Of a stretch of 64,000 nt of DNA, positions 36,028 to 48,130 are shown one piece after another. The position numbers were made by a program, and so were the translations under genes. The notes beneath the pieces are model-generated. The model searched no databases. It saw only the letters and a list, made by a program, of their open reading frames with translations, and was not told where the DNA came from. The stretch's first letter is position 1; every line of letters starts with the position of its first letter. The DNA is from Sorex araneus (Eukaryota; Chordata; Mammalia; Eulipotyphla; Soricidae), in contig NC_073303.1 of the NCBI RefSeq assembly GCF_027595985.1, positions 184,059,470 to 184,123,469 of the forward strand, in the 5' to 3' direction.

Positions 36028-38230
36028 ACAATTACACTTTGCTTTTCTACTTTTCACTGATGATATCTCCATACATTATCTTTCTGACTTAAGACATACA
36101 TCTATAGTCATCCCACAAGTTTAAATTCACTGAAATTGGTACAACATGATCTCACAAGTTTGGACAGAAGTTGACAATCATCTTATTTAACATGGCAAAA
36201 CTACTCTGCAGTCACAAACATTATATCGGTTCTTATAGATTTTCAAAAAGTTTTAAAGATACTCACAACTAAAGTTCTTACAACATATATTAACCTGGAG
36301 ACATCTTTAGAATTCTGATTTCTAGGAACAACTTTTAAGATTAAAACACTCATAGATTACCATGAAACAGTAAGGATTCTACACTGGTGTACAAAATTCT
36401 CTGAAGTTCAGGATTAGGTTGGTACCGTAAATCCCAGACTAAGTCCTCAGGCCAATTCAGCCTGTGCTTCCCCATTTGGGTTCTGCTTTGCAGAGTCTTC
36501 TTTAGATTTTCTTGTGACTTCCAGCTGAGATCTGCTCTAGGCTGAAGTTTGGAGTGTTGGAGTTTCAGGTGGTCTGGAGACTGAGCCAGGAGGATGGATT
36601 TTACTCCAGATGAGGCCGTAGCAGGATCCAGAATGGATTAGTAGGTCTGTCATCTGTTAAAATATAAGCAGAGACCTTTCCTCCTACAAGGAGGTTTCCC
36701 ACCCTTTCTTTTATTGTGTGTTCGTCAGATTTTAATGCAAATATAAGGATCAGTTGTTTCCCAAGCCCTTTCTCATTTACAGAGTTGCAAGAGCCAGATA
36801 CCTAGAAGAGTTAACAAACTAATTTAGCAAGTCTTATCTGCTGAGCAAAAGTGTGATTAGAATTCACTGTTGAGGTTAGGGAGGGTCTGCATATCCAGTC
36901 TGACTGAGGCAGAGCTTGCTGAGCTGGGAATGCAGGGGGATGGGTGGATCCAGGGAAAATCTTTAAAAACTCCCAAAGTGACAACTGAGATTAACCCCTT
37001 ATAATCCTGAGCTAAGTAGCTTTAAAAATTTTAGTTACCAGAAGTCTCAGAGATCAAATAAAACACAGGTACAATAAGTTTTTCAACCAATTTTGCAACT
37101 CTAGAAAATTATATTTTAAACTGAAGCATTATTCTTTGAACCTGTTTTCATAGATCACAATTATTTCAACTCACAAGATTCTCTAGGTCAAATAATTCTA
37201 ATCCAGTGCAGATATAAATATATACATTGGTATAATAGCAAAAGACTTTTGGACCATCAATTTTTGTGAAACACGGTAAAAACTTCTTTGACTTAATTTT
37301 GAGAGTTTTTGTACTTTAGTTCAAATCATGAGCTTTCTAATTTTAACAATTCTACAATACAAACATGCTTTCAAACACAGAAAGAGCCCTATGGGTATAT
37401 ATATATATTTTTTTTAACCAAACTTTGATAATAGCATAAAAAAAAAATTTTTGGACTGTCAATGTTTATGGAAACATAAGAAAACTTTATTTATTTTGAG
37501 GGTTTCTGTACCTCTGTTGCTTGAAAAACAGCCAAATTCCTCATTAAAATTGACTGAGGCTTGTAAGATAAAGCCTTGCACTCTCTGAATTCTTATTTCA
37601 CTTTTTAGTTTTCTGGCTCTAGTTCTGTAGCTTTTTCTAGATAGTACAGATACTGGAATTCAAAAGAATTTCAACTGTTAATAACTATTAATGTTCTTCC
37701 AATAAGAAATTTAGACTAAAAATTTCAATTTTGTTGTAGGCGCCACATTCTAATTAGAAATCTTTGTTTAACCTGATCTAACAAGTTCAAGGATACCTAG
37801 ATCTTTTAAATTGCTGGGCTTCATATCACTCTGATCTCCCTTGATTTTTTCTGCCCAGGTCTAAGAATTACTGACTTCAAATTAGCTCTAACACTCGAGT
37901 GTTCCACAGACAGACAAACAGACAGACAAACGGATAGACAGTAAGTTCACTAAAAAACACCACACATACATGTGCACACGTCTGCAGTTGATCTATCAAT
38001 CTGACCTTTTTGAAATGGCAGGGAGAAAACTGACAGACCGAGAAAGGAAAGAGCAGTCCCCAGGGCAAAATTAAGCCCTGTCGGCCGATTGGGAACATTG
38101 CTCCCCGTTTCCCCGCCTGACCAGCCAGTTCTAGTATCTTATCAGATTTGGGGATAGGCTACCTTAGTGATATATTTTTATTTCCTGATATTATTAAACA
38201 CTTAACCACATGATCTTGCATTTTCCTGCC
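36028..38230 (-). other. AT-rich core shared with element B
   Basis: Long stretches match element B at about 55138-57105 in the same orientation. Examples: CTTTCTGACTTAAGACATAC (36081 and 55208), CTCACAACTAAAGTTCTTAC (36264 and 55405), and TCGGCCGATTGGGAACATTG (38080 and 56839). A tetranucleotide run of GACA/AACA type occurs at the corresponding place in both (37908-37941 and 56668-56696). Parts between 36400 and 36960 do not align. No gag, pol or env motif was recognised in the core. Confidence 0.75.
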
Positions 38231-38407
38231 TTCTCTGCTGATAATAAGCAGAACTAAGAGAAAGATAATGAGACAAATACACACTAAAGGCACACGTACA
38301 AAGCACACTCCTGCACTCGCTCGGACCGGTCCTTCTTTCACACGGGTGCGCACCCACTCACCACATTCACACTGAAATTCCTGAACCTGCCCTACAGATG
38401 TCCACAT
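38159..38407 (-). other. Small open frame with hydrophobic segment
   Basis: 82 codons; residues 35-58 form a hydrophobic run (VPLVCICLIIFLLVLLII) after a Cys-containing N-terminal part. It lies just downstream of the matrix remnant in proviral sense. No family is recognised; it may be a chance frame in the proviral interior. Confidence 0.25.
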
Positions 38408-38418
38408 TATCTTTGGTC

Positions 38419-38748
38419 TTATCCCCCTGACAATGGGGTTGCTGGTAATCTAGAGAGCAAAAAAGCTCTCTCAAATTCAGGATTCCCTTGTAGGGGCTCT
38501 TGCATTTTTCTTACTGCATCAATCGGCGTTTTTTCTGCGCCATTCTCTCTATAGTATTCTTTTATCGTTTCCCCGACTTTTTTCCAAGTCTCTATATTCA
38601 CGGTCCCATCCTTAGGGAACCAGGGGCAAATTTCTCTCACAAAGTCTATAAATCTCACAAGCTGTCCCAACCCGACAGTTATTCCTTTCATTTTTAGAGA
38701 TGCTTGTAGCATCTGTACAAATATCGTCTGACTAGACGTTTGCCCCAT
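38419..38748 (-). pseudogene. Truncated gag matrix (MA) remnant, element A
   Basis: 110-codon frame starting MGQTSS, an N-myristoylation-type start that would direct Gag to the plasma membrane. A helical, Trp-containing region with a PWFPKDG segment (residues 39-45) and a following W-x-x-x-G helix is the pattern of betaretroviral matrix N-termini. The frame stops at 38419, before any capsid or nucleocapsid sequence, so the rest of gag is deleted. The start is supported by its position about 40 bases after the primer site and by the MG start. Confidence 0.8.
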
Positions 38749-38757
38749 CTTACCTCA

Positions 38758-38785
38758 AAACTTTAACTTCCGCGCGCTCACCTCT
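38758..38785 (-). promoter_or_regulatory. Candidate major splice donors of element A
   Basis: On the minus strand, CAGAGGTGAGCG (about 38774-38785) and GAGGTAAGATG (just before the gag start) both fit the AG|GTRAG donor consensus in the leader. Which one is used cannot be told from sequence. Confidence 0.45.
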
Positions 38786-38789
38786 GAGG

Positions 38790-38808
38790 GTCCCTGTTCC
38801 GGGCGCCA
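38790..38808 (-). other. Primer binding site, lysine-3 type, with one extra base
   Basis: The minus strand reads TGGCGCCCGGAACAGGGAC two bases after the LTR. The 3' end of tRNA-Lys3 would require the same sequence without the extra G at position 10, so the site pairs with a one-base bulge. Confidence 0.85.
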
Positions 38809-38810
38809 CC

Positions 38811-39288
38811 TGTCGGGGTCCAGCCCCCAAGAATGCAGCCGAGACAGGAGTTCTGAGGGACCAACAGCAAGCTTGTGGCTTGAAGGCTGAAGGCAAGTTT
38901 ATTCTTTCAGCAGGGGGTTTATATACATAGCTAGTCACGTAGGCACTGTTATCTTAGCCCGAGAAGGTTAGTCACAAATTTACGTGGTATGCGGTTGTGC
39001 TTAGGAGGGGAAGGCACGAGAGATTACAGAGGTGGGTCTGTTTTGTCTCTTGTCTGTTCTCACAGCAGTCAGAAGAATTCCTCCTTCTAACACACTACAA
39101 GATGCCCCGTACGTCTGAAGAATTCCTCCTTCAGATATACGCTGGTGACATCTCCTCCAAGGACTCCTCCCGGATTCCATGGGTCAATGTACGCGGGAAG
39201 CTTTCCAGCTTCCCTGCCAGCTGGCACGTAGGCACAGGGGGTCACAGAAAGGACAGAAAGAAGCCCCACTTTCTGCAGTTCCCTCACA
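38811..39288 (-). repeat. 5' LTR of element A
   Basis: 478 bp. Same TATATAA and AATAAA arrangement as the 3' LTR. Ends in CA followed by GATGAG of the host duplication. Confidence 0.93.
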
Positions 39289-39294
39289 GATGAG

Positions 39295-39718
39295 TTAACC
39301 ATAGTTAAGATCTCTGACTATAGATTACTTCTGGAAGTTTATATATATAATAACTCCTGAGATTTCTTATAGAATTCACACATATTTTAATTAATAAATC
39401 TATTATCACAGGAATAACATATAGTGAGTTTAAAATTATTTACTGGTTTTCATTACTAAATTCATACTGTTTTGTGCTTAATCCACATCTTGTTATTAAA
39501 GTGCCCAAAATCATCAACAAAAAACTGGTAAAATAATATAGAAAGAAAATTTCTTAGCTGGAAATAGAACCCATATAGAGACTGTATATTTTTATTCTAA
39601 AATATTATCAATAGTTAAAAAAAATTTAAAAAATCATTCACAGTAGGACAAAGTTTGAAGATGTTGCGTTAGAAAGTTTAGTTCATCCCTGGTTCTATCT
39701 AAACAATAATCTATTGAG

Positions 39719-39761
<43 letters not shown>

Positions 39762-40084
39762 CCAGCTTTCAGCAAACACAGAGAAAGTTTAATGGAGGAA
39801 CTTCAGTCTGATTTCATATAATTGATTATAGCTATTTTCTGTATGTTTTGACTTTTAAAATAGCCAATAATTGAGAGAAATATTGCAAGTTACTTTTGAT
39901 CATTAGCTTTCAAATAAAGAGCCAGCACTAAAATTTCACATAAGAGCAGCATGAAACATAAATAGTGCTTGATAAAGCATGGATAGGCAAGAGATGCATT
40001 TGAATTTAGAAGTAACTTAGTCAACACTTAATATTTGTTTATTTATTTGATTGGGATGGTGAAGAAGTGAGAAATTCATACCAG

Positions 40085-40087
<3 letters not shown>
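39295..40087. other. Unique AT-rich intergenic DNA
   Basis: Contains a (GT)n run at 39720-39758. No gene. Confidence 0.45.
39720..39758. repeat. (GT)n microsatellite
   Basis: About 19 GT units with one GC variant near the end. Confidence 0.95.

Positions 40088-40126
<39 letters not shown>
40088..40126. repeat. (TA)n microsatellite
   Basis: About 19 perfect TA units. Confidence 0.95.
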
Positions 40127-40127
<1 letters not shown>

Positions 40128-40129
<2 letters not shown>

Positions 40130-41130
40130 AAAAGGAAAACCCAAGACTAGGTAGCGGTGTGGCAAAAAAGGACTGCTCATTCACTATTGGTAGGAATGTC
40201 CAATTATCCAGCCCTGTTTGAAAATAATATGGAGATTTGATAGAAAACCTAGCTATCCCACTTCATTATCATTATTTTGGTTTGAGGACCAAATATGGTG
40301 GTACTCAGGGCTTACTCCTGACTTTGCACTTAGGATTCGCTCCTGGAGAGTTCAGTGGTCCATAAGTGATGCTGAGAATTGAACTCAGTACATCTTCGAG
40401 CAAGGCAAGCACCCTACCCACTGTAGTATCTCTCCAATCCCTGTACTATATCACATCTAGGCATGCAAGGTTCTACTTTCAAAATAAAAAATATATATAT
40501 ATATATTCAAAAAAATAAATATGCACAGTATGTTAATACAACAGCCAAGATATAAAAGCAATCTAAATGTCTAACAACAGACAAATGACTAAAGGAGTTG
40601 TGGTATATTTACACAATGGAATACTATACAGTCAAAAAAAGTCCTGCCCTCACAACTTGGGTGGAGTTAGAAAGTATCATGCTAAACAAAATCGATTAGC
40701 ACAAATGCAAGCACAAATGCAAGATAATTTCAATCACCTTTGGTCTATAGAGAAACAAATCAAGGTACAGAGAAATATTAATTTTAGAAATATTAATTTC
40801 GGATATGGATTTAAGAGTACTAGATAAAATGAGTAGTGATAAGGATGAACAACGAGGTAGTCTGGAAGAAACATGAAAGCACTGGAAGTGGATCTGGCGT
40901 ATTTGGGTAGTGGTTAAAGGAAATAGTGCACACCAAAACTAAAACTGACAAGCATCGAACAGTTGGGCATAACTGGACTGGAAGGGAGTGACATAGGACC
41001 AGATATGTAGGTCCGGAAACAGCGGCTTATGAAGACTTTAGTACCAGTACTATGTACTATCATTGTACAGAAATAGTATAAAGTAAACCGTGTCATAGCC
41101 TAGTTTATAGGCTAAACTATAAATAAAGGC
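40128..41130 (+). mobile_element. L1 3' region split by a SINE
   Basis: ACTGCTCATTCACTATTGGT, AATAATATGGAGATTTGATAG, ACAGCCAAGATATAAAAGCA and TTTACACAATGGAATACTAT are in L1 ORF2 3' order. The inverted SINE at 40268-40442 separates the blocks. Stops throughout. Confidence 0.75.
40268..40442 (-). repeat. Short shrew SINE inside L1
   Basis: CTCAGGGCTTACTCCTGAC, AGCAAGGCAAGCACCCTACC, CACTGTAGTATCTCTCCAATC. Confidence 0.8.
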
Positions 41131-43024
41131 AAATAATTTTAAAAGCCTTGTCTTGACAAAATAGACTTAATGGAACTTGAGTTCTTTATTGAACTGCTAT
41201 GAAAGAGAAAAGTAATAATACATAAAAGATGGCAGCCCCAACATCCTTTTGAGGAATTATCTTTTTGCACTTGTATATTTGCATACTTTACACTTTATAT
41301 CTCAAAAATAATGACCTGCATAAAAACAACTTTAGTTTTATATTTTTTAATAATTTAAATGACTTTTTTTGTTAGAGAGGATAGGCAATTTCCTTCATTA
41401 AAATTGCAATTAGTCACAAAAGATGAAGGTTAAAATGAAAATAAAACTTACATTTGACATCCATCTGTTTTGACATGTCATATTTTGTTAAAAATTAAAC
41501 TGTTCTGAAGTGTTTAATTTTCCTATGTGCTCCCATTTTTTAAAAAAATGCATTACTGTATAACCTTCAACTTAGAAGTACAAAAATATAAGATATATTT
41601 CATATGAATGGATTTCCCTTTAAATGATGTCACTATATTTTTGTATTTTTTAAAGAATTTTGTATTAATTTGTATGATAATCTAGACTTAAATATATTCC
41701 CAATACTTTTTAAAGAGGTTTTCAATTTAAATTAATTTATTAATATTTTCAGTCTTGTCACACTTTTATATTTAATAGCAATATGATACTTATTAAACAT
41801 TGCCATGAATCATGACTAAAATGTTATTTAATATTTAATCAAATAAAGAAGTTTTAAAGCAGTTGTACAATTTGCCTTTTCTTGAACCTAAAATATTCTC
41901 AATATCCTACATAGTACATATCAACCCACTGTGTAAATGGTGTATTCATCCATCTTCTTTTATTTTATATCATGGTGTCTTTCTTTCTTTTAAGAAGTTT
42001 TACTGCAACTAGAAGGAACTTTTAGAACTTGATTTATCAATAATTGTATTTAAAATAAGAAATTTAGAATATCTCATGTAACTTAGGTGATTTATTAAAT
42101 CACTGTTATAATCTGTATAAAACGATCCTGCTTCTGCATCTCAAGTATTAACAATATGCCCAATGAATAGGTGAAATGCATAATCTCACATTTTTAATGA
42201 AGAACAGACAAAACTTTCTATTTAAAGTGAAAATATGCTAATTCAAAGTGCAATGCATTCATTTCCTAACTATTCAATTTGAAGCATGTAAAGTTTAGTT
42301 ATATTACTAACAAAATGGCAATGGCAGTGTGACTAATCACAGACCAAATATATGAATAATACATTGCTAAAACGAACATTAGTTTATAAGTGTATTTGGA
42401 GGGTCAGAATGTTACCGAAATCCAAACAATCAAAATATAAGAAACACATACTCTCATTACTAGCCTTACTAATACTTTCTTAAACATAGCAATTCTATTC
42501 AAATCTATTGGGAAAATAATTAGGAAGAAATTATAGTTGTCTAGATTAAGCTTAAATAATTGGTGGTTTTCTATCATAACTATGCAGGAAAAGTTAATAA
42601 AACTTTTTTGTTTGCAATTAGCAGTTTTAATTATATCATTGATTATTGCCCTAAATAGAGATGTATAATTATTTTTCTGGATGTAATATGCTTCTATATT
42701 AAAAATATATAAAGACATGACTTGTAACTTATAATGAAATAGTAAAATGACCATAATATAGCTTAAGATGTAGTTACTGCATTTTATTCACACTCAGGGA
42801 ACACTTTCCATTTACATATACTTACCCCATTCCAAGAATTACTGTTTCAAAATCTATTTTTGTGTCTTTATAAATGGTATATTTAATTTTAAGTAATTGG
42901 GAATTTGTTGCTTTATTAGAATCACTCTGTGTATATATTCTGCTTTGCTTTATGTTCTTTTCATTCTACATTATTTTTTTTCTGGTTTGGTATCTATTAT
43001 TACAGTTTATTTATTTATTGAAAT
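41131..43024. other. Unique, very AT-rich intergenic DNA
   Basis: The longest stretch without a recognised repeat in this half of the window. The 116-residue minus frame at 42404-42754 has no motif. Confidence 0.45.
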
Positions 43025-43025
43025 A

Positions 43026-43157
43026 TCACTGTATCACTGTCATCCGATTGCTCATCAATTTGCTTGAGCGGGCACCAGTTACTTCATTGCGAGACTTGTT
43101 GCTGTTTTTGGCATATCAAATACAACACAGTTAGCTTGCCAGGCTCTGCCGTGCATT
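43026..43157 (-). repeat. Shrew SINE, long-body type, 3' part
   Basis: ATCACTGTATCACTGTCATC tail, TTGCTTGAGCGGGCACCAG, GTTTTTGGCATATCAAATAC, GTTAGCTTGCCAGGCTCTG; the head is missing, so the copy is 5'-truncated. Confidence 0.88.
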
Positions 43158-43954
43158 ATAATTTTTATATTTTCACAGACATTCAGGAGTTTTTTTCATG
43201 TTTTAATCTTTATTGTGAATTAAGCTTCTTTGTAGCTTTCTTTTAAGCTCTATGATGACATACAGGAGTTTCTTTAAGATTGAAGTTGTAGACTGCAGAT
43301 TTGTATCTTTTTAATATGTGAATAGGAACACAATATCTTTTTCCCTAGATTTATTGGAACACAATCCAGCAATACTCAGTTGGCGGTCAAATATGTGAAA
43401 ATCTCTTTAATGTCAAACTTGAGAGCAACTGCAATAGCTCAATGTTTTCAGTCTAACTCAACCAGATAAACTCTGGAAATCATGACAACATTCTCTATCA
43501 CCCCAGGTACAGTGAGAATGTGATGATTTTTAACCAAGAACAGTCAGGAGAGCAACATAAAATCTTAAATTCTCAGCCCTTATATCTCAAAATACAGTGT
43601 ACTGCCATCATAAAAATCCAAAGAAAATTCACATGAAACAGCAAGCAATGAAAAAAATTTTGGGGGGGTGGGGATCTTGCATGCTCCATACTTGAGCTAT
43701 GGTGTTATGTTTACCAACCCCCCTCTTAAATATCCTACATTAAAACCAACTGGTAGTGAATAACAGACGCTGTTACCCACCTTATTAACACTTTTCCATT
43801 GTCTGACAACTAATCTATTAATATCAAAGTGTAAAGTGGCACTGCACTTTATGTTGTAATTATCAGAGCATCATTGATGTCCAAGAATCATGAAATATTC
43901 CTGCTTCCTTGCCGACCAGTTCTGGTCTTGCTTCTTTTCTTTTGGTTCTTGATC

Positions 43955-44000
<46 letters not shown>

Positions 44001-44122
44001 TTTTAATGAGTTCTTTCTTTCTATATAAGGTCGATATTGATCACTTAATATGAGATGTATTGATATATTCTTTTCATTTTAATTTTACTTAAAATTTATA
44101 ATAGGCGGAATATTGTCCTAAT
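43158..44122. other. Unique intergenic DNA
   Basis: No gene. A (GT)n run lies at 43956-43994. Confidence 0.4.
43956..43994. repeat. (GT)n microsatellite
   Basis: About 20 perfect units. Confidence 0.95.
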
Positions 44123-44380
44123 CATCACTATATCACTGTCACTGTCATCCCATTGCTCATCGGTTTGCTCAAGCAGGCACCAGTAACGTCTCCATTGTGA
44201 GACTTGGTGTTACTGTTTTTGGCATATGGAACATGCCACAGGGAGCGTGCCAAGCTCTGCTGTGAGGGCGAGATACTCTCGGTAGCTTGCCGGGCTCTCC
44301 GAGAGTGTCGGAGGAATTGAACCAAGGTCGGCCGCATGCAAAGCAAATGCCCTATCTGCTGCACTATCATTCCAGCCCAT
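44123..44380 (-). repeat. Shrew SINE, long-body type, near consensus
   Basis: TATCACTGTCACTGTCATCC tail, CAGTAACGTCTCCATTGTGA, TTTTTGGCATATGGAACATG, GGTAGCTTGCCGGGCTCTCC, CACTATCATTCCAGCCC head. Full length. Confidence 0.92.
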
Positions 44381-44584
44381 CCTAATCATAAAAGTTTTAT
44401 TAATATATTTGTGTTTTATGTGTTTTAGACTGTTATACGTTTTTGGTTACTATAAAATCATAAAGAGACCTTTCCCAACTATTTTATACATGTATAATCT
44501 TCTTTTCATTTTGAAGTATACATGTCATTGAAATTTATAGCAAGTAATAATTCCAGTGTTAAGATACTTAAAATCTTGGTTTTT

Positions 44585-44772
44585 TTGTTTTTGTTTTTTC
44601 TTTTTTTGCTTTTTGGGTCACACCCAGCGATGCTCAGGGGTTACTTCTGGCTTTGCACTCAGGAATTACTCCTGGCGGTGCTTGGGGGACCATATGGGAT
44701 GCCAGGGATTGAACCCGGGTCGGCCGCGTGCAAGGCAAATGCCCTACCCGCTGTGCTATCGCTCTGGCCCCA
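44585..44772 (-). repeat. Short shrew SINE, near consensus
   Basis: TTTTGGGTCACACCCAGCGA, CAGGAATTACTCCTGGCGGT, ACCCGGGTCGGCCGCGTGCA, GTGCTATCGCTCTGGCCCC. CpG sites are retained, so this is a young copy. Confidence 0.95.
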
Positions 44773-45745
44773 AGATACTTAAAATCTTGAACTGAAATTC
44801 ACATTGGTAAAGAAGAATTTTCATGAACATAATTGACATGTGAGCTTTTCAGATGTCTCAGAACATAGAGGTGGGACTTCAGTAGAGATTTGAATTAGTA
44901 TCTTTGAAGAAAATGAGACATTCTGCAATCTTTAACATACTGGAGAGACTAAGAGACCAATTAGGTTACTGAAATTGATGTGAAAACATTTTGACCCCAG
45001 AAAACAGGTGCAAGTAGAAAGGACACTCTCTAATGTATTTCATATTTTGCAGAAACCTTTTTTACAATAATACTAATTGAAAGCATTCCCCCAAATAGGA
45101 TTTGCATATTAAAACATTCTGAAAAATAAATTTTGGCATTTGGAAGCTATTATAAGAGAAAATTAGAATTTCAAATTCATATTTTTCTTAAACTTAGTTG
45201 CATATGAAAAGTTGGTTGTACATAGTTCTAATTTAGAGCTCTATTCTTTCTTTTTACTCATCATTTATTCACTAAATTCCTTTATGTTTCCTCCTTATTT
45301 TCTTTTCCAAGCTTTTTATTTTTCTTTCTTAACTGTTATAAACTTTAATTATATTTTCTCTGTGATTTTCTTACAATATGTCCTAATCATATGTACCTCT
45401 GATATTTTTCTAATTTGTCTAGGATTTTCCTCTTATTGTTTTTGAAGGGTTATTTTTTTTTATTTACTTAAACCAAGAGAAAAAAATAGATTGATAAATT
45501 CTTAAAAGTTATTTTTTAACATTCACAATAAATTACATTATTTTTTTCTGGATCTTATATTTGTTTACTGTTTTGTTATGCTTTATAGAGTGAAATGTTT
45601 GTATAGTCTGTTGAACTACAAGCTGGTTTTATAGATGGGCCTTGCTTCTTCAGTTGTTGTATTTCCTGATTCTTTGTTATAAACTGAAATGGACATTTCA
45701 GAGATCTTATTATCCCTAAGAGTAAAAGAAAAGAAGCAGAACAGG
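44773..45745. other. Unique AT-rich intergenic DNA
   Basis: T-rich block at 45240-45470. No gene. Confidence 0.4.
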
Positions 45746-45785
45746 GTTAGAGAGACAGTACAGGGGTTAAGGTGCTTGCTTTCTT
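45746..45785 (+). repeat. SINE head fragment
   Basis: GGGTTAGAGAGACAGTACAG followed by AAGGTGCTTGC: the tRNA-like first 40 bases only. Confidence 0.45.
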
Positions 45786-46012
45786 GGCTGTTTCTGCATG
45801 AGTAAGTTGTTCTGCATCATAGCCTCTGCACATCTTAGTGACTGTGCATTTTGAAAACATAAATGGAAAAGTTCCTTACCCAATTTCCATGCACACATTA
45901 AAAAGGGCTTGTGGCATATCTGCCACGCATAGTTTATTTTCCAACCAGTTAATGAAGCCACCTAGCTGCTGCCACCATATTAGCTGAACAGTAAACACAC
46001 ACAGACACACGG

Positions 46013-46014
<2 letters not shown>

Positions 46015-46047
<33 letters not shown>
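46015..46047. repeat. (AC)n microsatellite
   Basis: About 16 AC units with related ACACGG variants just upstream. Confidence 0.95.
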
Positions 46048-46050
<3 letters not shown>

Positions 46051-46253
46051 CCACAAAAAAAACCCAAAAAACAAAACAATCCTCTCCTGTTATAATGCAT
46101 TACTCTCTGTTGATATTATTTCTCAAATCTTTAGGAATGCACGCATCATAACTATACATTTAAAAATATGTATCATTTTACTCTGCAAAAACTGGACTGA
46201 GCAATAGTATGATAATCTATTTTGCTATTTTTTTTCTAAAAGGTAAGATTTGC

Positions 46254-46425
46254 ATCAGAGTGATGGTGTCACAGGCATTTACCCTACAGGCACCAACACT
46301 TTTCTGATCCCTGGCATCCCATTGGGTTCCTGTGTCCGCCTGCAGTGATTCCTGAGTGCAGAGCTTGGAGTAAGCTCTGATCAACGCCGAGTATGATCAA
46401 CCCCCTTGCCCCATCGTAAAAAGAA
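46254..46425 (+). repeat. Short SINE, diverged
   Basis: GCATCAGAGTGATGGTGTCA head, CTGGCATCCCATTGGGTTCC, GAGTGCAGAGCTTGGAGTAA. Confidence 0.6.
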
Positions 46426-47282
46426 AATTGCATATCACTGTTAATTTTCGATGGATAATTCTGCTTGTAAAACTGAAAAGAACTACCTTAGTCTTTATCT
46501 GCATGCCCCCTGCATCCATCTGTCTCCAGTCTGATTTGTGAAACCACTCTGTTCCATTGATTCATCTTCTAAGGTTATTGCCCAAGATATTGGTATTGGA
46601 AGAACGCTTATTATTTTGACATTCAAACAGCAAGAAAATACTGGGAGAGAGCTTGATATCTTAACTTCCAAATGGGAATAATGATAAAGAGAAAATATTT
46701 AATAATGCAGACGTCATAATTTTGGAACATGTCAACTGAGTCCTAAATTATACCCAGTATTATACAATATTTCAAAGAAATATTTGTTTTAAAGCTATAA
46801 TTATCTGTAAGCATATTCATTGTGTTAAGAAAGAAATCTTTATGTTGAACTACTCACAGGTATGCTTTTGTGAAAAAAAAACCTAAAAAGGCAATTATGC
46901 TGTGACAAGTTAATTAAATGTAATTTTACGAAAGAAAAAAAATACCAGCATATTTTAATATATTTGAATGACAAAATATTTAGAACCCAATATTGATTGT
47001 TAGAATTGCCACTGTAGTGACTTAAATGATCAAATTACTCTTTATTTTCTTACAGCGCTGAGGAGCTCCTTCATGAGGGAATATGTCTGAAATTGAGGTA
47101 TTAAGAAAGCTGTTTGTACCTGAGGACTCTATTTTTGTCTTGTATCTCTCCTGCTCTTCTCTAACTCCATAAATATAAACTTGTGTTCTAATCTCCTCTT
47201 CTTCTGGGAAAACTGATCTTGTTAGTCTTGACCCCAGATGGATAAACTCATTTTAACTCAATTTTCTCTTTAGGATGCAATC
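46426..47282. other. Unique AT-rich intergenic DNA
   Basis: Nothing supportable seen. Confidence 0.4.
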
Positions 47283-47460
47283 CAGGGCTGAAGATTTAGT
47301 GCAATGTGCTGAACCATGTGTTTTGGATGCCTAAGGTCTGTATTCAACTCCTAGCATCAACTGGTTCCCTAAGCAGCTCTAGGAGTAGCCCAAGAGCACT
47401 GAATCAGGAGTATCCACTGCAAACCACTGTGTATAGTCGCGAGACAAGGATTAGTAAAGT
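47283..47460 (+). repeat. Short SINE, diverged
   Basis: CAGGGCTGAAGATTTAGTGC head, CTAGCATCAACTGGTTCCCT, CTAGGAGTAGCCCAAGAGC in SINE order. Confidence 0.55.
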
Positions 47461-47854
47461 AAGACAAAATAAAATAATGATATTTTGCCCAACACTATTC
47501 AATTCTGAAGTACTGGGTTTAAATATAAGTTCTAGGATTTCAACATATACTTGTTAAGGAAATGTATTTTATCCCAGACAGAAGTTAGTATATAAAAACT
47601 GTTACATATTTAAAGCAATTATATGCAGTGTAGAGAAAGATGCATTCAACTTGCTTCCTGTTATAGCGTTATTCTTACCGATGACCTGAGAGATTTTTGC
47701 TTTCATCTTAACATTTACTTTTACACTACTTGGCACTTTTCCTCTCACCTCCATACATTGGGGATCTCTCAATAGCAAATCTTCCCAAGTCATTCATCAT
47801 CTCCTTGTTGATGTCATTTTTAGATGCAAATAAAACTTTTTTGTTTCGTATTAC

Positions 47855-48130
47855 TTCTGTTGCACTGTCTTCCCATTGTTCATCAATTTGCTCAAGTGGG
47901 CACCAGTAATGTCTTTATATAGCACAGTGGGTAAGGCGTTTGCCTTCCATGCAGCCGGCCCAGGTTTGATTCCTCCATTCGTCTCGGAGAGCCCAGCAAA
48001 CTACCAAGAGTATCCCACCTGCAGGGCAGAACCTGGCAAGCTACCTGTGGTATATTTGATATGCCAGAAACAGTAACAACAAGTCTCACAGTGGAGACGT
48101 TACTGGTGCCCACTTGAGCAAATTGATTAT
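47855..48130 (+). repeat. Shrew SINE with inverted 3' end (fold-back copy)
   Basis: A minus-oriented SINE 3' end (47857-47914) is joined head-on to a plus-oriented SINE body (47918-48127). The two 33-base arms (47882-47914 and 48095-48127) are reverse complements with one mismatch. The tRNA head is missing its first bases at the junction (TATAGCACAGTGGG). The structure fits twin priming during retroposition, or a second SINE end captured at the same site. Confidence 0.85.

Larger units (their letters stand above)
35074..39294 (-). mobile_element. Young defective betaretrovirus-like provirus (element A)
   Basis: Two LTRs face the same way, with the proviral plus strand on the minus strand of the window. 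Both ends are flanked by the 6-bp duplication GATGAG (35074-35079 and 39289-39294). Order in proviral sense: 5' LTR (38811-39288), primer site, gag matrix remnant, an AT-rich core without a retroviral reading frame, a joined integrase/Env remnant, purine tract, 3' LTR (35080-35558). The interior is only 3252 bp, so most of gag, pro, pol and env is missing. The 6-bp duplication, lysine-type primer site and matrix sequence agree on class II (betaretrovirus/ERVK). It encodes no complete enzyme and would depend on products supplied in trans. Confidence 0.92.
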
